Assembly: GCA_902826385.1 (NCBI GenBank)
Contig: CADEEU010000164.1
Span: forward strand, 1 to 8,177
Length of the DNA: 8,177 bases
Direction of reading: 5' to 3'
Source of the DNA: an uncultured Acidobacteriota bacterium
Lineage (GTDB): Bacteria > Acidobacteriota > Blastocatellia > Pyrinomonadales > Pyrinomonadaceae
Position 1 is the first letter of the stretch. Every line of letters starts with the position of its first letter. Under the pieces are notes generated by a model. That model did not search any database. It had not been told where the DNA came from and saw only the letters and a list, made by a program, of their open reading frames with translations. Positions 1 to 6,280 of the stretch are shown one piece after another. The position numbers and the translations under genes are program-made.

Positions 1-245
1 TAGGCTCAACCGAGATCGATAAGATTGAGCGCCTTTTCGACCTGGAAATCGAAGACGACGATTTTACGACCATTGCCGGCCTGGTCACAAGTGAAGCAGG
101 TTATGTCCCGAAAATCGGCGAAAAGCTAAGCGTGCGTGGGCTTAGTGTCGAAGTGCTTCTGGCGGACGAAAAGAAGTTGAATCTACTGCGAATCCGTGCC
201 TCAAATCCACACTCCGAAACAAACAATGAGGCCGACGCCGAGTAG
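1..245 (+). CDS. HlyC/CorC-family membrane protein, C-terminal end (5' truncated by window edge)
   Basis: The open frame enters from the left edge (first full codon at 3-5) and gives 80 residues before a TAG at 243-245. Visible landmarks are GSTEIDKIERLFDLEI, a short acidic stretch, then FTTIAGLVTSEAGYVPKIGE and a closing strand pattern ending LNLLRIRA. This matches the CorC_HlyC 'transporter-associated' domain that ends DUF21-CBS proteins, with its usual opening G-S/T, the T-x-x-G-L-V core and the K-x-G-E turn. Known family members are inner-membrane proteins with an N-terminal DUF21 membrane domain and paired CBS domains, linked to magnesium/cobalt efflux or resistance; the 'hemolysin' name is historical. 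The last ~12 residues are a polar, disordered-looking tail (SETNNEADAE). The membrane and CBS parts lie outside the window, so the exact subfamily cannot be told. Confidence 0.85.
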   Translation, partial: GSTEIDKIERLFDLEIEDDDFTTIAGLVTSEAGYVPKIGEKLSVRGLSVEVLLADEKKLNLLRIRASNPHSETNNEADAE

Positions 246-271
246 CTTTTTTCCCTTGGGCTTCTTTTCGC

Positions 272-277
272 TATAAT
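272..277 (+). promoter_or_regulatory. Sigma-70-like -10 box for the peroxiredoxin gene
   Basis: A perfect TATAAT lies at 272-277 in the 61-bp gap between the CorC-type gene and the peroxiredoxin. It is preceded by a T-rich stretch. No good -35 hexamer is present at 16-18 bp; the 17-bp position, 249-254, reads TTTTCC. A start around 284 would give a leader of about 23 nt, which just holds the Shine-Dalgarno site. The -10 is seen directly; its use as a promoter is inferred. No OxyR- or PerR-like palindrome is evident. Confidence 0.55.
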
Positions 278-293
278 GGATTCATAGAGTAGC

Positions 294-299
294 AGGAGG
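294..299 (+). promoter_or_regulatory. Strong Shine-Dalgarno site of the peroxiredoxin gene
   Basis: AGGAGG at 294-299 ends 7 nt before the ATG at 307. It fixes the start codon of the peroxiredoxin and suggests high expression, as expected for an abundant peroxidase. Confidence 0.8.
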
Positions 300-306
300 C
301 AAAATT

Positions 307-966
307 ATGGCTATCAGATTAGGTGACGAGGCTCCCGATTTCACGGCCCAAACCACGCAGGGCGAGATAAAGTTTCACGATTGGTTAGGTAATGACTGGG
401 GCGTGCTTTTTTCGCATCCGAAAGACTACACACCCGTATGCACGACCGAACTCGGCATGGCCGCAAAGCTGAAGCCTGAGTTCGAGAAACGCAACGTCAA
501 GATCATCGGGCTGAGCGTGGACCCGCTGGAATCGCATCAGGGATGGGAAAAAGACATTGAAGAAACCCAAGGCACGGCCATCAACTTTCCGATGATTGCC
601 GACAGCGACAAGAAAGTCTCAGACCTTTACGACATGATCCACCCGAACGCCAGTGATACTTTTACGGTCCGCTCCGTTTACGTCATTGGCCCGGACAAAA
701 AGGTCAAATTGATGATCACCTACCCGGCCAGCACCGGTCGGAATTTCGACGAGTTGCTTCGAGTTATCGATTCGCTCCAGCTTACGGCAAGCTATAGCGT
801 TGCTACACCCGTTAATTGGAAGGACGGCGACGACTGCATCATCGTGCCGGCCGTTTCCAACGAAGACGCAAAAGAAAAATTCCCCGCGGGCTGGAAGGAA
901 GTCAAACCGTACCTTCGCATCACTCCTCAGCCGAATAAAGTAAAGGGAGAATCGCAAACGGCGTAG
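307..966 (+). CDS. 1-Cys peroxiredoxin, Prx6 type
   Basis: This is a cytoplasmic thiol peroxidase that reduces hydrogen peroxide and alkyl hydroperoxides. The 219 residues match the usual Prx6-class length (about 210-225). The thioredoxin-like domain starts at LGDEAPDF (5-12). The peroxidatic site HPKDYTPVCTTE (37-48) has the P-x-x-x-T-x-x-C pattern with P38, T42 and catalytic C45. R122 in FTVRSVYVIG is the conserved active-site arginine. The C-terminal extension typical of Prx6 is present (VATPVNWKDGDDCIIVPAVS, 165-184, then GWKEVKPYLRITPQP). The only other cysteine is C177; it lies outside the usual 2-Cys resolving motif, so a 1-Cys mechanism needing an outside reductant is likely. The start is fixed by AGGAGG 7 nt upstream, and a TATAAT lies just before that. 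It follows the CorC-type gene by 61 nt and probably has its own promoter. Family assignment is firm; the electron donor is unknown. Confidence 0.96.
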   Translation: MAIRLGDEAPDFTAQTTQGEIKFHDWLGNDWGVLFSHPKDYTPVCTTELGMAAKLKPEFEKRNVKIIGLSVDPLESHQGWEKDIEETQGTAINFPMIADSDKKVSDLYDMIHPNASDTFTVRSVYVIGPDKKVKLMITYPASTGRNFDELLRVIDSLQLTASYSVATPVNWKDGDDCIIVPAVSNEDAKEKFPAGWKEVKPYLRITPQPNKVKGESQTA

Positions 967-1027
967 AACTCGCTGTACAAGAAACTGTTGATCTTGCATC
1001 ATTTGACGGTTCGAGGAAGAAATCAGG

Positions 1028-1534
1028 ATGAGATTTCACGCCGAAATCGGCGATGAAAAACACGAAGTCGAAATTCGACGTGACGCGGACGATGTCTTTG
1101 CGAGCATTAACGGGCGCGGGTATGAACTTGAAGTTTCTGAGCCGGAGCATGGCGTTTACCTATTTAAAGATAAGGGAAAGATAACCGAAGTATTCGTCAC
1201 GCCGCCGGACAGGCCGGGCGAAGCTTTGCAGGTGCAGACCGGCGGCAGATCGCTTCAGATTAAATTAATCGACCCGAAACGCCTGCGCGGCTCTGGCGGC
1301 GGAAGCGAGCATGGCGACGGCGCGGCAGAAATACGAACGGCGATGCCCGGCAAGGTTGTTCGACTATTGGTCGAAGCGGGAGCTTCTGTCGAAAAAGGCG
1401 ACGGCGTGCTGGTAGTCGAAGCAATGAAAATGCAAAATGAACTAAAGGCGCCAAAGGCCGGCATAGTCAAAGAGTTCAAAGTTGCCGAAGGGCTGACCGT
1501 AGCCGCGGGCGATGTGCTTGCGGTTATTGAATAG
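1028..1534 (+). CDS. Free-standing biotinyl carrier protein (BT-like + BCCP domains) of an acyl-CoA carboxylase
   Basis: This 168-residue protein carries biotin for a biotin-dependent carboxylase. The C-terminal domain (about 100-168) is a classic biotinyl fold: AMPGKVVRLLVEAGASVEKGD, then EAMKMQNEL (131-139) with K134 (codon 1427-1429) as the biotinylated lysine, then AGDVLAVIE. The N-terminal ~85 residues are strand-rich (FHAEIGDEKHEVEI, INGRGYELEV, LQIKLIDPKRLRG). They resemble the BT beta-barrel found between biotin carboxylase and BCCP in the alpha subunits of propionyl- and methylcrotonyl-CoA carboxylases, and are joined here by a GSGGGSEHGDG linker. It differs from AccB, which has a Pro/Ala-rich N-terminal part. 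GAGGA at 1013-1017 is a plausible if slightly distant Shine-Dalgarno site for the ATG at 1028. No biotin carboxylase or carboxyltransferase gene is in the window, so the partner enzyme must lie elsewhere. A lipoyl-type or decarboxylase gamma-type carrier is less likely given the AMKM motif. Confidence 0.88.
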   Translation: MRFHAEIGDEKHEVEIRRDADDVFASINGRGYELEVSEPEHGVYLFKDKGKITEVFVTPPDRPGEALQVQTGGRSLQIKLIDPKRLRGSGGGSEHGDGAAEIRTAMPGKVVRLLVEAGASVEKGDGVLVVEAMKMQNELKAPKAGIVKEFKVAEGLTVAAGDVLAVIE

Positions 1535-1554
1535 AAGTCGCGGATTCGCGGCTT
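1535..1554 (+). terminator. Terminator-like hairpin after the biotin carrier gene
   Basis: Right after the TAG at 1532-1534, AAGTCGCG (1535-1542) and CGCGGCTT (1547-1554) form an 8-bp GC-rich stem with one G-U pair and a GATT loop. It is followed by AAATTTCT rather than a clean T run. It could be a weak terminator or an RNA stem that separates expression of the carrier gene from the small gene downstream. It is only 33 nt from the next start codon. Confidence 0.4.
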
Positions 1555-1587
1555 AAATTTCTATAGCAATTCGAATCGGAGGTTCCA

Positions 1588-1779
1588 ATGGAAGCTAAAA
1601 TGGCATTCTCGGAAAATGACAAAAACGGCGTGAAAGAGATGGTATTGGGTGAGTTGGATCGTTTATTCACCAGTCTCACGGAAAAATACAATACCGAAGA
1701 GAATCACGACATGGTTCAGTATTTAATGGATATTGAGCATCGCGTCAAAGACGCTCTGATGGATCCGGGACTTAAATAG
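1588..1779 (+). CDS. Small acidic helical protein, function unknown
   Basis: This 63-residue protein is not one I recognise. It starts at an ATG placed 5 nt after GGAGG (1578-1582), an excellent ribosome site that strongly supports it as a real gene; a second ATG at codon 5 is a weaker option. It is charged and reads as mostly helical (KNGVKEMVLGELDRLF, HDMVQYLMDIEHRVKDAL), with no cysteine, signal peptide or membrane segment, so it is probably a cytoplasmic soluble protein, perhaps forming a helical hairpin or dimer. It ends in DPGLK. It follows the biotin carrier gene by 53 nt across a hairpin, and its stop lies 5 nt from the stop of the converging deacetylase gene. Its position behind the carboxylase carrier may be chance. 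Confidence 0.75.
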   Translation: MEAKMAFSENDKNGVKEMVLGELDRLFTSLTEKYNTEENHDMVQYLMDIEHRVKDALMDPGLK

Positions 1780-1784
1780 GAACC

Positions 1785-4409
1785 TCATTTCCCAGAACGC
1801 TGTTTTTTGCCGGAGTAGGCGAGCATGTTCGCCAGCAGGCGATACGCTCCCGGCACGCCCGCCGGAAGCTGCCGAAAAAGCGAGTAGCTGCAGTAGATAT
1901 ATTTCCCTTTCCCAACGTCCGCAACGACCAAGCCTCCTTTGTTCTCGGCCTCGTTTGCATCGTGTGATTCCAGCAAACCGGTATACTTCGCGTCCATCGT
2001 CGAAAAATTGTAAAGATTCCGCTCCTGTACCCAACCGTCGAAATCGGCGTCGGTAATCTTGTTCGGCGTGTTAAGGATCGGGTGATTCGCGTCGAGGACC
2101 GTAACCTTTGCAAGCTCATCCGAAACTCTCGGCCCCTGCTGTGCAGGAAAAGGCGCAAGATTCTGCTGAGTGTACGCCGGAAGCTGGTACTGAACGATTA
2201 GCGTCCCGCCCGCGTTCGCGAAATCGAGCAGCCTCTTATTGCTGGACACAAGATCGGGCCGCACTTGATAAGCTCGAATTCCGACGACGATCACATCGAA
2301 GCGGGAAATATCGCCCGAAGCGAGAAGCTGTTCGTCAATCGTCTCCACGTCAAAACCCATCTGATCGATTCCCTCATGCACTCGATCCCCACTGCCTGCG
2401 AGATAGCCAACCTTTACCGCCACGACCTTGAGATCGAGGACGTTCGCCTTGGCGACAGTGTCGCGGTAAAGCCGATGGGTCTGAATATGCGGATAAGCCA
2501 CAACCCGCATTGATCTTTGATAAACCATACCTCGGATATCGGCTGACGCCGAAATTGTATGACTACCTGCATCGACGCTCCGAGGCACTCTTACAACAAA
2601 TTTCACCGAGGTGCTTTCGCTTTTTCGCGGAAGTGTGAAGTCCGAATTCAGCGAGGACGCCGACCAGCCGTTCGGCAGTGCCAGATTTGCCTTCCCCGCA
2701 ACCGGAACAGAGGAATTGTTTGTGACTGTAACGGAAACTTCTTTCGTTATTTCCTTATTGCTGCGGGCGATCATCAACAGATCCCGGTCGAGGGAAACCG
2801 AAACTCGCGGCACAACGGCGACCGGCCGCCTGATCTCGCCGCGGACATCGTCGGCATAACGATATTCTATCGGCTGCGACAGAACGATCTCACGACCGGC
2901 GACGCTCATCGTCACGTCCGCCGTCAGGCCAGCCGGTTGGAGTGGCAAAGTCATGTCGGTCCCATCTGCGGCGGTGAAGGCATCACCCTTTCGCGGCTCG
3001 CGAAGCCAATATGGTTGTGTGGGCATCGCATTTTCGGGCACGGTAATCGCAAAAAGAGAACCGAATCGAGGAACCTCGCGGCGGGCTTGCGGATTGCCTG
3101 TCTGAACTGTCGGAGCCGGGGTCTCCGAAACGCTCCATCCATTGGGCGTTCTGATAGTGATACTTTTTACCGTTATCGAGTCGTTCGATGGATAGAAAAC
3201 GCGTGACGCGACGTTAAAAGACTCTCCTGTCGCGACGGTCTCCTTGTCGCTTATCGCATCAAACTGAATGCCCGCTGCAAGCTTTACGGCTGCGAGCAGC
3301 TCGATTTGCTTTTGAAGCAAAAAGGCCTTTGCCGCGGGCGGACCGGCGGTCTGTTCCGCCCGTGTTGCCGATTCATAGCCCTCCATTAAAATCGGAATGA
3401 TCTTTTCCGGAGACTGAACGTCGAATTCACCTCGTGCTCGCGCGGTTGAGGACTGAAGCTTGTTCAGAAGTTCAATCAACCGGCCATTCTTGTCACCCGT
3501 GTTTTCCGCGATTCCGGCAACGGACGTATCAAGCGAATCCAGCATGCCCGTTTCCTTTGTCTCGCTGCCCGATAAATTAAGACCCGAAAACGCTTCGCCC
3601 TTAAGCTCTAGTACGCCCTGTTCCTGAGAGCGGTGCTGGCTTCGTGCCTCCATTGCGATCTCAAAATACGAACGACCCAGAATAGAGTCGAATTTGCCCG
3701 TGTTGACCCGCAAACGCGGTTCGCCAGTTGCGCGAAATCCATGGCGGACATAGACCTTTTTAACTTGCCATGGAGCCCCGGCCTCGCTGCACTGTGATGC
3801 ATCCGCCGCGGCTTTAACGGCGATCGGCGAGATGTACCCTGCGAATTGATGCTGTCCATGCCCGTCGGCGGGTGTTCCTGAAAACTGCGAAACGACAACC
3901 AGCGGCCGAAATGAGCGAATCGTGCGGACCACATCACACAGAATTATTTTTTCATCCCACTTCTGTTTGGCTTCGTCGAGTGTTTTTGAAAATCCGTAAT
4001 CGTAGGCCCGTGTGAAATATTGCTCGGCACCATCCAGTTTGCGTGCTTGCAGCAGTTCTTCGGTGCGGATCACGCCAAGAGCTTCGCCGAGCTCAGGCCC
4101 AATGATGTTCTGACCGCCGTCGCCTCGCGTAAGCGACAAATACGCGGTCCGGGCATTTTCGCCACGGGCCAGATAGGTGAGAAGCGCAGTGTCTTCATCG
4201 TCCGGGTGGGCGCCTATCATCATCACCGACGCAGACGTATTCAGCCGTTTTAACAGACGGCCAAGCCCGAGCGCACCCTGATCATAAACCGGTTTGATCT
4301 GCGCCTCAGCCGAAGCGGTAAGAATTATCGACAGAGATGCGGGGACACCGAGAAAGATTGCCAGTTGCAGAAGAAAGGCAAGAAAACGACTAGATGAAAC
4401 CGAGGTCAT
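1785..4409 (-). CDS. Secreted multi-domain PIG-L family deacetylase
   Basis: This is a predicted exported zinc-dependent N-deacetylase (LmbE/PIG-L fold) acting on an N-acetylated, probably sugar-containing substrate. At 874 residues it is three to four times the length of single-domain relatives such as MshB or BshB. Residues 1-36 look like a signal peptide: a long hydrophobic core, then ASAEA before Q37. The catalytic domain starts near 45 and carries AHPDDE (67-72, zinc ligands H68 and D71), LTRGDGGQN (93-101), RTEELLQAR (115-123), and GHGQHQ (183-188) with H187 as likely third zinc ligand. RSQHRSQEQG follows at 256-265. A helical stretch (about 305-380) and a beta-sandwich (about 382-460) come next, then a NEW3 / NPCBM-associated Ig-like domain (about 556-640), and a GATase1-like alpha/beta domain from about 664 to the end. 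The start lies 12 nt after the symporter stop with no clear Shine-Dalgarno site, which suggests translational coupling. Family and export are fairly firm; the substrate is unknown. Confidence 0.9.
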   Translation of the reverse strand: MTSVSSSRFLAFLLQLAIFLGVPASLSIILTASAEAQIKPVYDQGALGLGRLLKRLNTSASVMMIGAHPDDEDTALLTYLARGENARTAYLSLTRGDGGQNIIGPELGEALGVIRTEELLQARKLDGAEQYFTRAYDYGFSKTLDEAKQKWDEKIILCDVVRTIRSFRPLVVVSQFSGTPADGHGQHQFAGYISPIAVKAAADASQCSEAGAPWQVKKVYVRHGFRATGEPRLRVNTGKFDSILGRSYFEIAMEARSQHRSQEQGVLELKGEAFSGLNLSGSETKETGMLDSLDTSVAGIAENTGDKNGRLIELLNKLQSSTARARGEFDVQSPEKIIPILMEGYESATRAEQTAGPPAAKAFLLQKQIELLAAVKLAAGIQFDAISDKETVATGESFNVASRVFYPSNDSITVKSITIRTPNGWSVSETPAPTVQTGNPQARREVPRFGSLFAITVPENAMPTQPYWLREPRKGDAFTAADGTDMTLPLQPAGLTADVTMSVAGREIVLSQPIEYRYADDVRGEIRRPVAVVPRVSVSLDRDLLMIARSNKEITKEVSVTVTNNSSVPVAGKANLALPNGWSASSLNSDFTLPRKSESTSVKFVVRVPRSVDAGSHTISASADIRGMVYQRSMRVVAYPHIQTHRLYRDTVAKANVLDLKVVAVKVGYLAGSGDRVHEGIDQMGFDVETIDEQLLASGDISRFDVIVVGIRAYQVRPDLVSSNKRLLDFANAGGTLIVQYQLPAYTQQNLAPFPAQQGPRVSDELAKVTVLDANHPILNTPNKITDADFDGWVQERNLYNFSTMDAKYTGLLESHDANEAENKGGLVVADVGKGKYIYCSYSLFRQLPAGVPGAYRLLANMLAYSGKKQRSGK

Positions 4410-4421
4410 ATATATGTTTTT

Positions 4422-6095
4422 TCAAAAGTTCTGTGCTTCTGTGTCAGTATTTATGCTGACCGTCAGGCTGATCAAATATCCGGCGATCACGGTAACGACA
4501 CAGCCGATCACGTTGAACCAAAGAAACTCAATGTTCGTGTACAAGCTTGCTATCCAAACAGAAGCGATACCGAATAATAGCCCGAAAAATGCCCCGCGGG
4601 CTCGGGCGCGTTTTACGAGAAATGCGAGCACGAAAACGCCGAGCAACGAGCCGTAGAAAAAAGAGCCAAACTTATTCACTACTTCAATAAGCGAGCCTAG
4701 ATTCGACGCAAAGATCGCGACAATACAGGCGAAAATGCCCCAGATAAAAGTTGAAATTCGCCCGACAGCAACATAGTGTGCATCGGTCGCTTCGGGGGCG
4801 TAAAGCCGCCGATAAAAATCTATCGTTGTAGCGGTCGCCAGAGCATTCAGCTCGGCAGCGATAGAAGACATCGCTGCGGCAAAGATCGCGGCAATGAGCA
4901 GCCCGATCACGCCCATGGGCATATTCTGCAAAACGAATGTCGGGAAAACGTAGTTGACGTCGTTAAAGCTTTTGTTGCTCGTTTCCCGCACGAATGCCAC
5001 CGCGTCATTTCGAGCGCTGTTGAACTTTTTGTCAGCATCGAGATAAGCCTGTCTGCTGACCGCATCTTCGGCCCCGAAGTTGATCGCGGCATCGCGGCGT
5101 TCCGCGTGGGCCTGATTATAATTCTGCTGTATCGCCTGAAATCTCGCGTCCTGCTCAGCCTTTGCGACCTCGGCCGCGTTAAAGACTATCGGCGGTGCGG
5201 TGAATTGATAAAACACAAAAACAAGCACGCCGATCAGGAGGATGAAAAACTGCATCGGGATCTTCAAAAACGCGCTCATCAACAGCGACGTTCGCCCTTC
5301 GTTGACAGATTTAGCGGTTAGAAATCGCTGTACCTGGCTCTGATCGCAGCCGAAATAACCGAGCATCAAAAACAACCCGCCGATCAGCCCTGACCAGATC
5401 GTGTATTTTTCCTGCAGATTAAAACTGGTATCGACGGTGCTCAATTTTCCAAGAGAGCCGGCAAGCTGCAGCCCGTCCGTGAGTGTGACACCTGCTGGAA
5501 AGCTCGATAGAATCACTATCAAACAAATGCCCAACCCAAAAAAGATGACGAACATCTGTTTGACGTCGGTCCACGTCACCGCCTGTACGCCACCGAAAAC
5601 CGTATAGATCGTCGTTGAAAGGCCGATGGCAAAGATAGTCGCGATCAGGTTCCAGCCGAACACGATCGAAAGCACGATAGAAGGGGCCGAGATGATGGTG
5701 CCGACTCCGAGTCCGCGAGAGATCAGAAAGAAAAAACTTGTCAGCGTGCGTACCTTTACGTCAAAGCGTTTTTCGAGATATTCGTAGGCGGTGTAAACAT
5801 TCGCTCGATGAAAGAACGGCACGACGGTCACGCAGAGAATGATCATCGCGAACGGCAAACCATAATAAAACTGAATGAACCGCATTCCATCGTTGTACGC
5901 CTGTCCCGTTGTGCCGACGAGCGTGATCGCGGAAAGCTGCGTCGCCATGACAGACAGTCCTACGGCCCACCACGGCAGGCTGCGGTTGGCAAGAAAGTAG
6001 CCTTCCTTGCTGCCGCTGTGCTTTGTCATCCGAATGCCGTCCCATATCACATAGATCAGATATGCGACGACTATCGCCCAATCGAGTGCTCTCAT
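4422..6095 (-). CDS. Sodium:solute symporter (SSS / SLC5 family)
   Basis: This is a cytoplasmic-membrane protein that uses the sodium gradient to import a small solute. The 557 residues hold about 13 hydrophobic segments. N-terminal landmarks of the family are [18 protein letters not shown] (31-48) and [18 protein letters not shown] (54-71). The core has [13 protein letters not shown] (168-180) and the signature [18 protein letters not shown] (246-263). [19 protein letters not shown] (406-424) is the segment expected to hold the sodium site, with S410/S411. The overall style is closest to the NIS/SMVT-like branch, but the substrate cannot be read from sequence. A charged, helical, non-membrane insertion (about 306-380) splits two membrane segments. 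The ATG at 6093-6095 lies 9 nt after the stop of the 37-residue membrane protein; the - strand shows no Shine-Dalgarno site there, so coupled translation is likely. The deacetylase gene follows by 12 nt, which makes this the middle gene of a probable three-gene operon. Confidence 0.95.
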   Translation of the reverse strand: MRALDWAIVVAYLIYVIWDGIRMTKHSGSKEGYFLANRSLPWWAVGLSVMATQLSAITLVGTTGQAYNDGMRFIQFYYGLPFAMIILCVTVVPFFHRANVYTAYEYLEKRFDVKVRTLTSFFFLISRGLGVGTIISAPSIVLSIVFGWNLIATIFAIGLSTTIYTVFGGVQAVTWTDVKQMFVIFFGLGICLIVILSSFPAGVTLTDGLQLAGSLGKLSTVDTSFNLQEKYTIWSGLIGGLFLMLGYFGCDQSQVQRFLTAKSVNEGRTSLLMSAFLKIPMQFFILLIGVLVFVFYQFTAPPIVFNAAEVAKAEQDARFQAIQQNYNQAHAERRDAAINFGAEDAVSRQAYLDADKKFNSARNDAVAFVRETSNKSFNDVNYVFPTFVLQNMPMGVIGLLIAAIFAAAMSSIAAELNALATATTIDFYRRLYAPEATDAHYVAVGRISTFIWGIFACIVAIFASNLGSLIEVVNKFGSFFYGSLLGVFVLAFLVKRARARGAFFGLLFGIASVWIASLYTNIEFLWFNVIGCVVTVIAGYLISLTVSINTDTEAQNF

Positions 6096-6104
6096 GCGTT
6101 AGGT

Positions 6105-6218
6105 TCAGGAGGAGAAGTATTTCGAAAATGCCCAGAGGGCGGTTATCACAACGAACGTGGTCACAATGACCGCTGCGTATACACGATTCCAGGGCGCTTC
6201 ATTCTCACGGTCTTCCAT
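6105..6218 (-). CDS. 37-residue single-pass membrane protein, putative symporter accessory subunit
   Basis: A short frame from the ATG at 6216-6218 to the TGA at 6105-6107 encodes 37 residues. The first seven are mostly acidic (MEDRENE), followed by APWNR, then one hydrophobic membrane segment at about 13-31 (VYAAVIVTTFVVITALW and on), and a short KYFSS end. It lies 9 nt upstream of the symporter on the same strand. Small membrane proteins encoded directly next to SSS-family symporters are known (DUF4212- and DUF3311-type partners, and YhdT next to PanF), though those are longer, so an accessory or stability role is a reasonable inference. No clear Shine-Dalgarno site precedes the ATG, which lowers certainty. 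The alternative is a chance open frame in a leader, but its composition (charged head, Trp-flanked single helix, aromatic tail) looks like a real bitopic micro-protein. I do not recognise a named family. Confidence 0.68.
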   Translation of the reverse strand: MEDRENEAPWNRVYAAVIVTTFVVITALWAFSKYFSS

Positions 6219-6220
6219 AA

Positions 6221-6250
6221 AGTTGATAGTATAAGTTACAAGTTAATAGT
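6221..6250 (-). repeat. Direct repeat with 20-bp period in the upstream region of the symporter operon
   Basis: On the + strand, AGTTGATAGT (6221-6230) recurs as AGTTAATAGT (6241-6250), 9 of 10 bases identical and exactly 20 bp apart. A partial AGTTAC at 6234-6239 lies between them. The block sits in the 62-bp mutL / micro-protein gap, just upstream of the ATG at 6218. Two helical turns of spacing would suit a regulator binding one face of DNA. On the - strand a TATACT (6228-6233) could act as a -10 box, but it would leave almost no leader, and no -35 is visible. Operator or promoter function is inferred only. Confidence 0.35.
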
Positions 6251-6280
6251 CTTTGCCTCAACTAATTACCGAGTAATTTG

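Noticed and set aside
619..1002. 127-codon open frame on the - strand
   Set aside because: It is antisense to the peroxiredoxin, whose active-site motifs and ribosome site are clear.
2559..3206. 215-codon open frame on the + strand
   Set aside because: It lies wholly inside the deacetylase gene on the other strand, has no ribosome site, and its translation is Arg/Cys/His-rich without domain features. It is an antisense shadow.
4776..5321. 181-codon open frame on the + strand
   Set aside because: It is antisense to the well-supported symporter, with a shadow-like composition and no recognisable motif.
6107..6114. AGGAGGAG on the + strand, resembling a Shine-Dalgarno site
   Set aside because: No plausible + strand gene starts just after it. 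The sequence codes for the end of the 37-residue protein on the - strand.
6264..6278. Inverted repeat AATTAC-CGA-GTAATT just after the mutL stop, considered as a terminator
   Set aside because: The stem is only 6 bp and AT-rich with a 3-nt loop, and no T run follows on the - strand. It is too weak to call.
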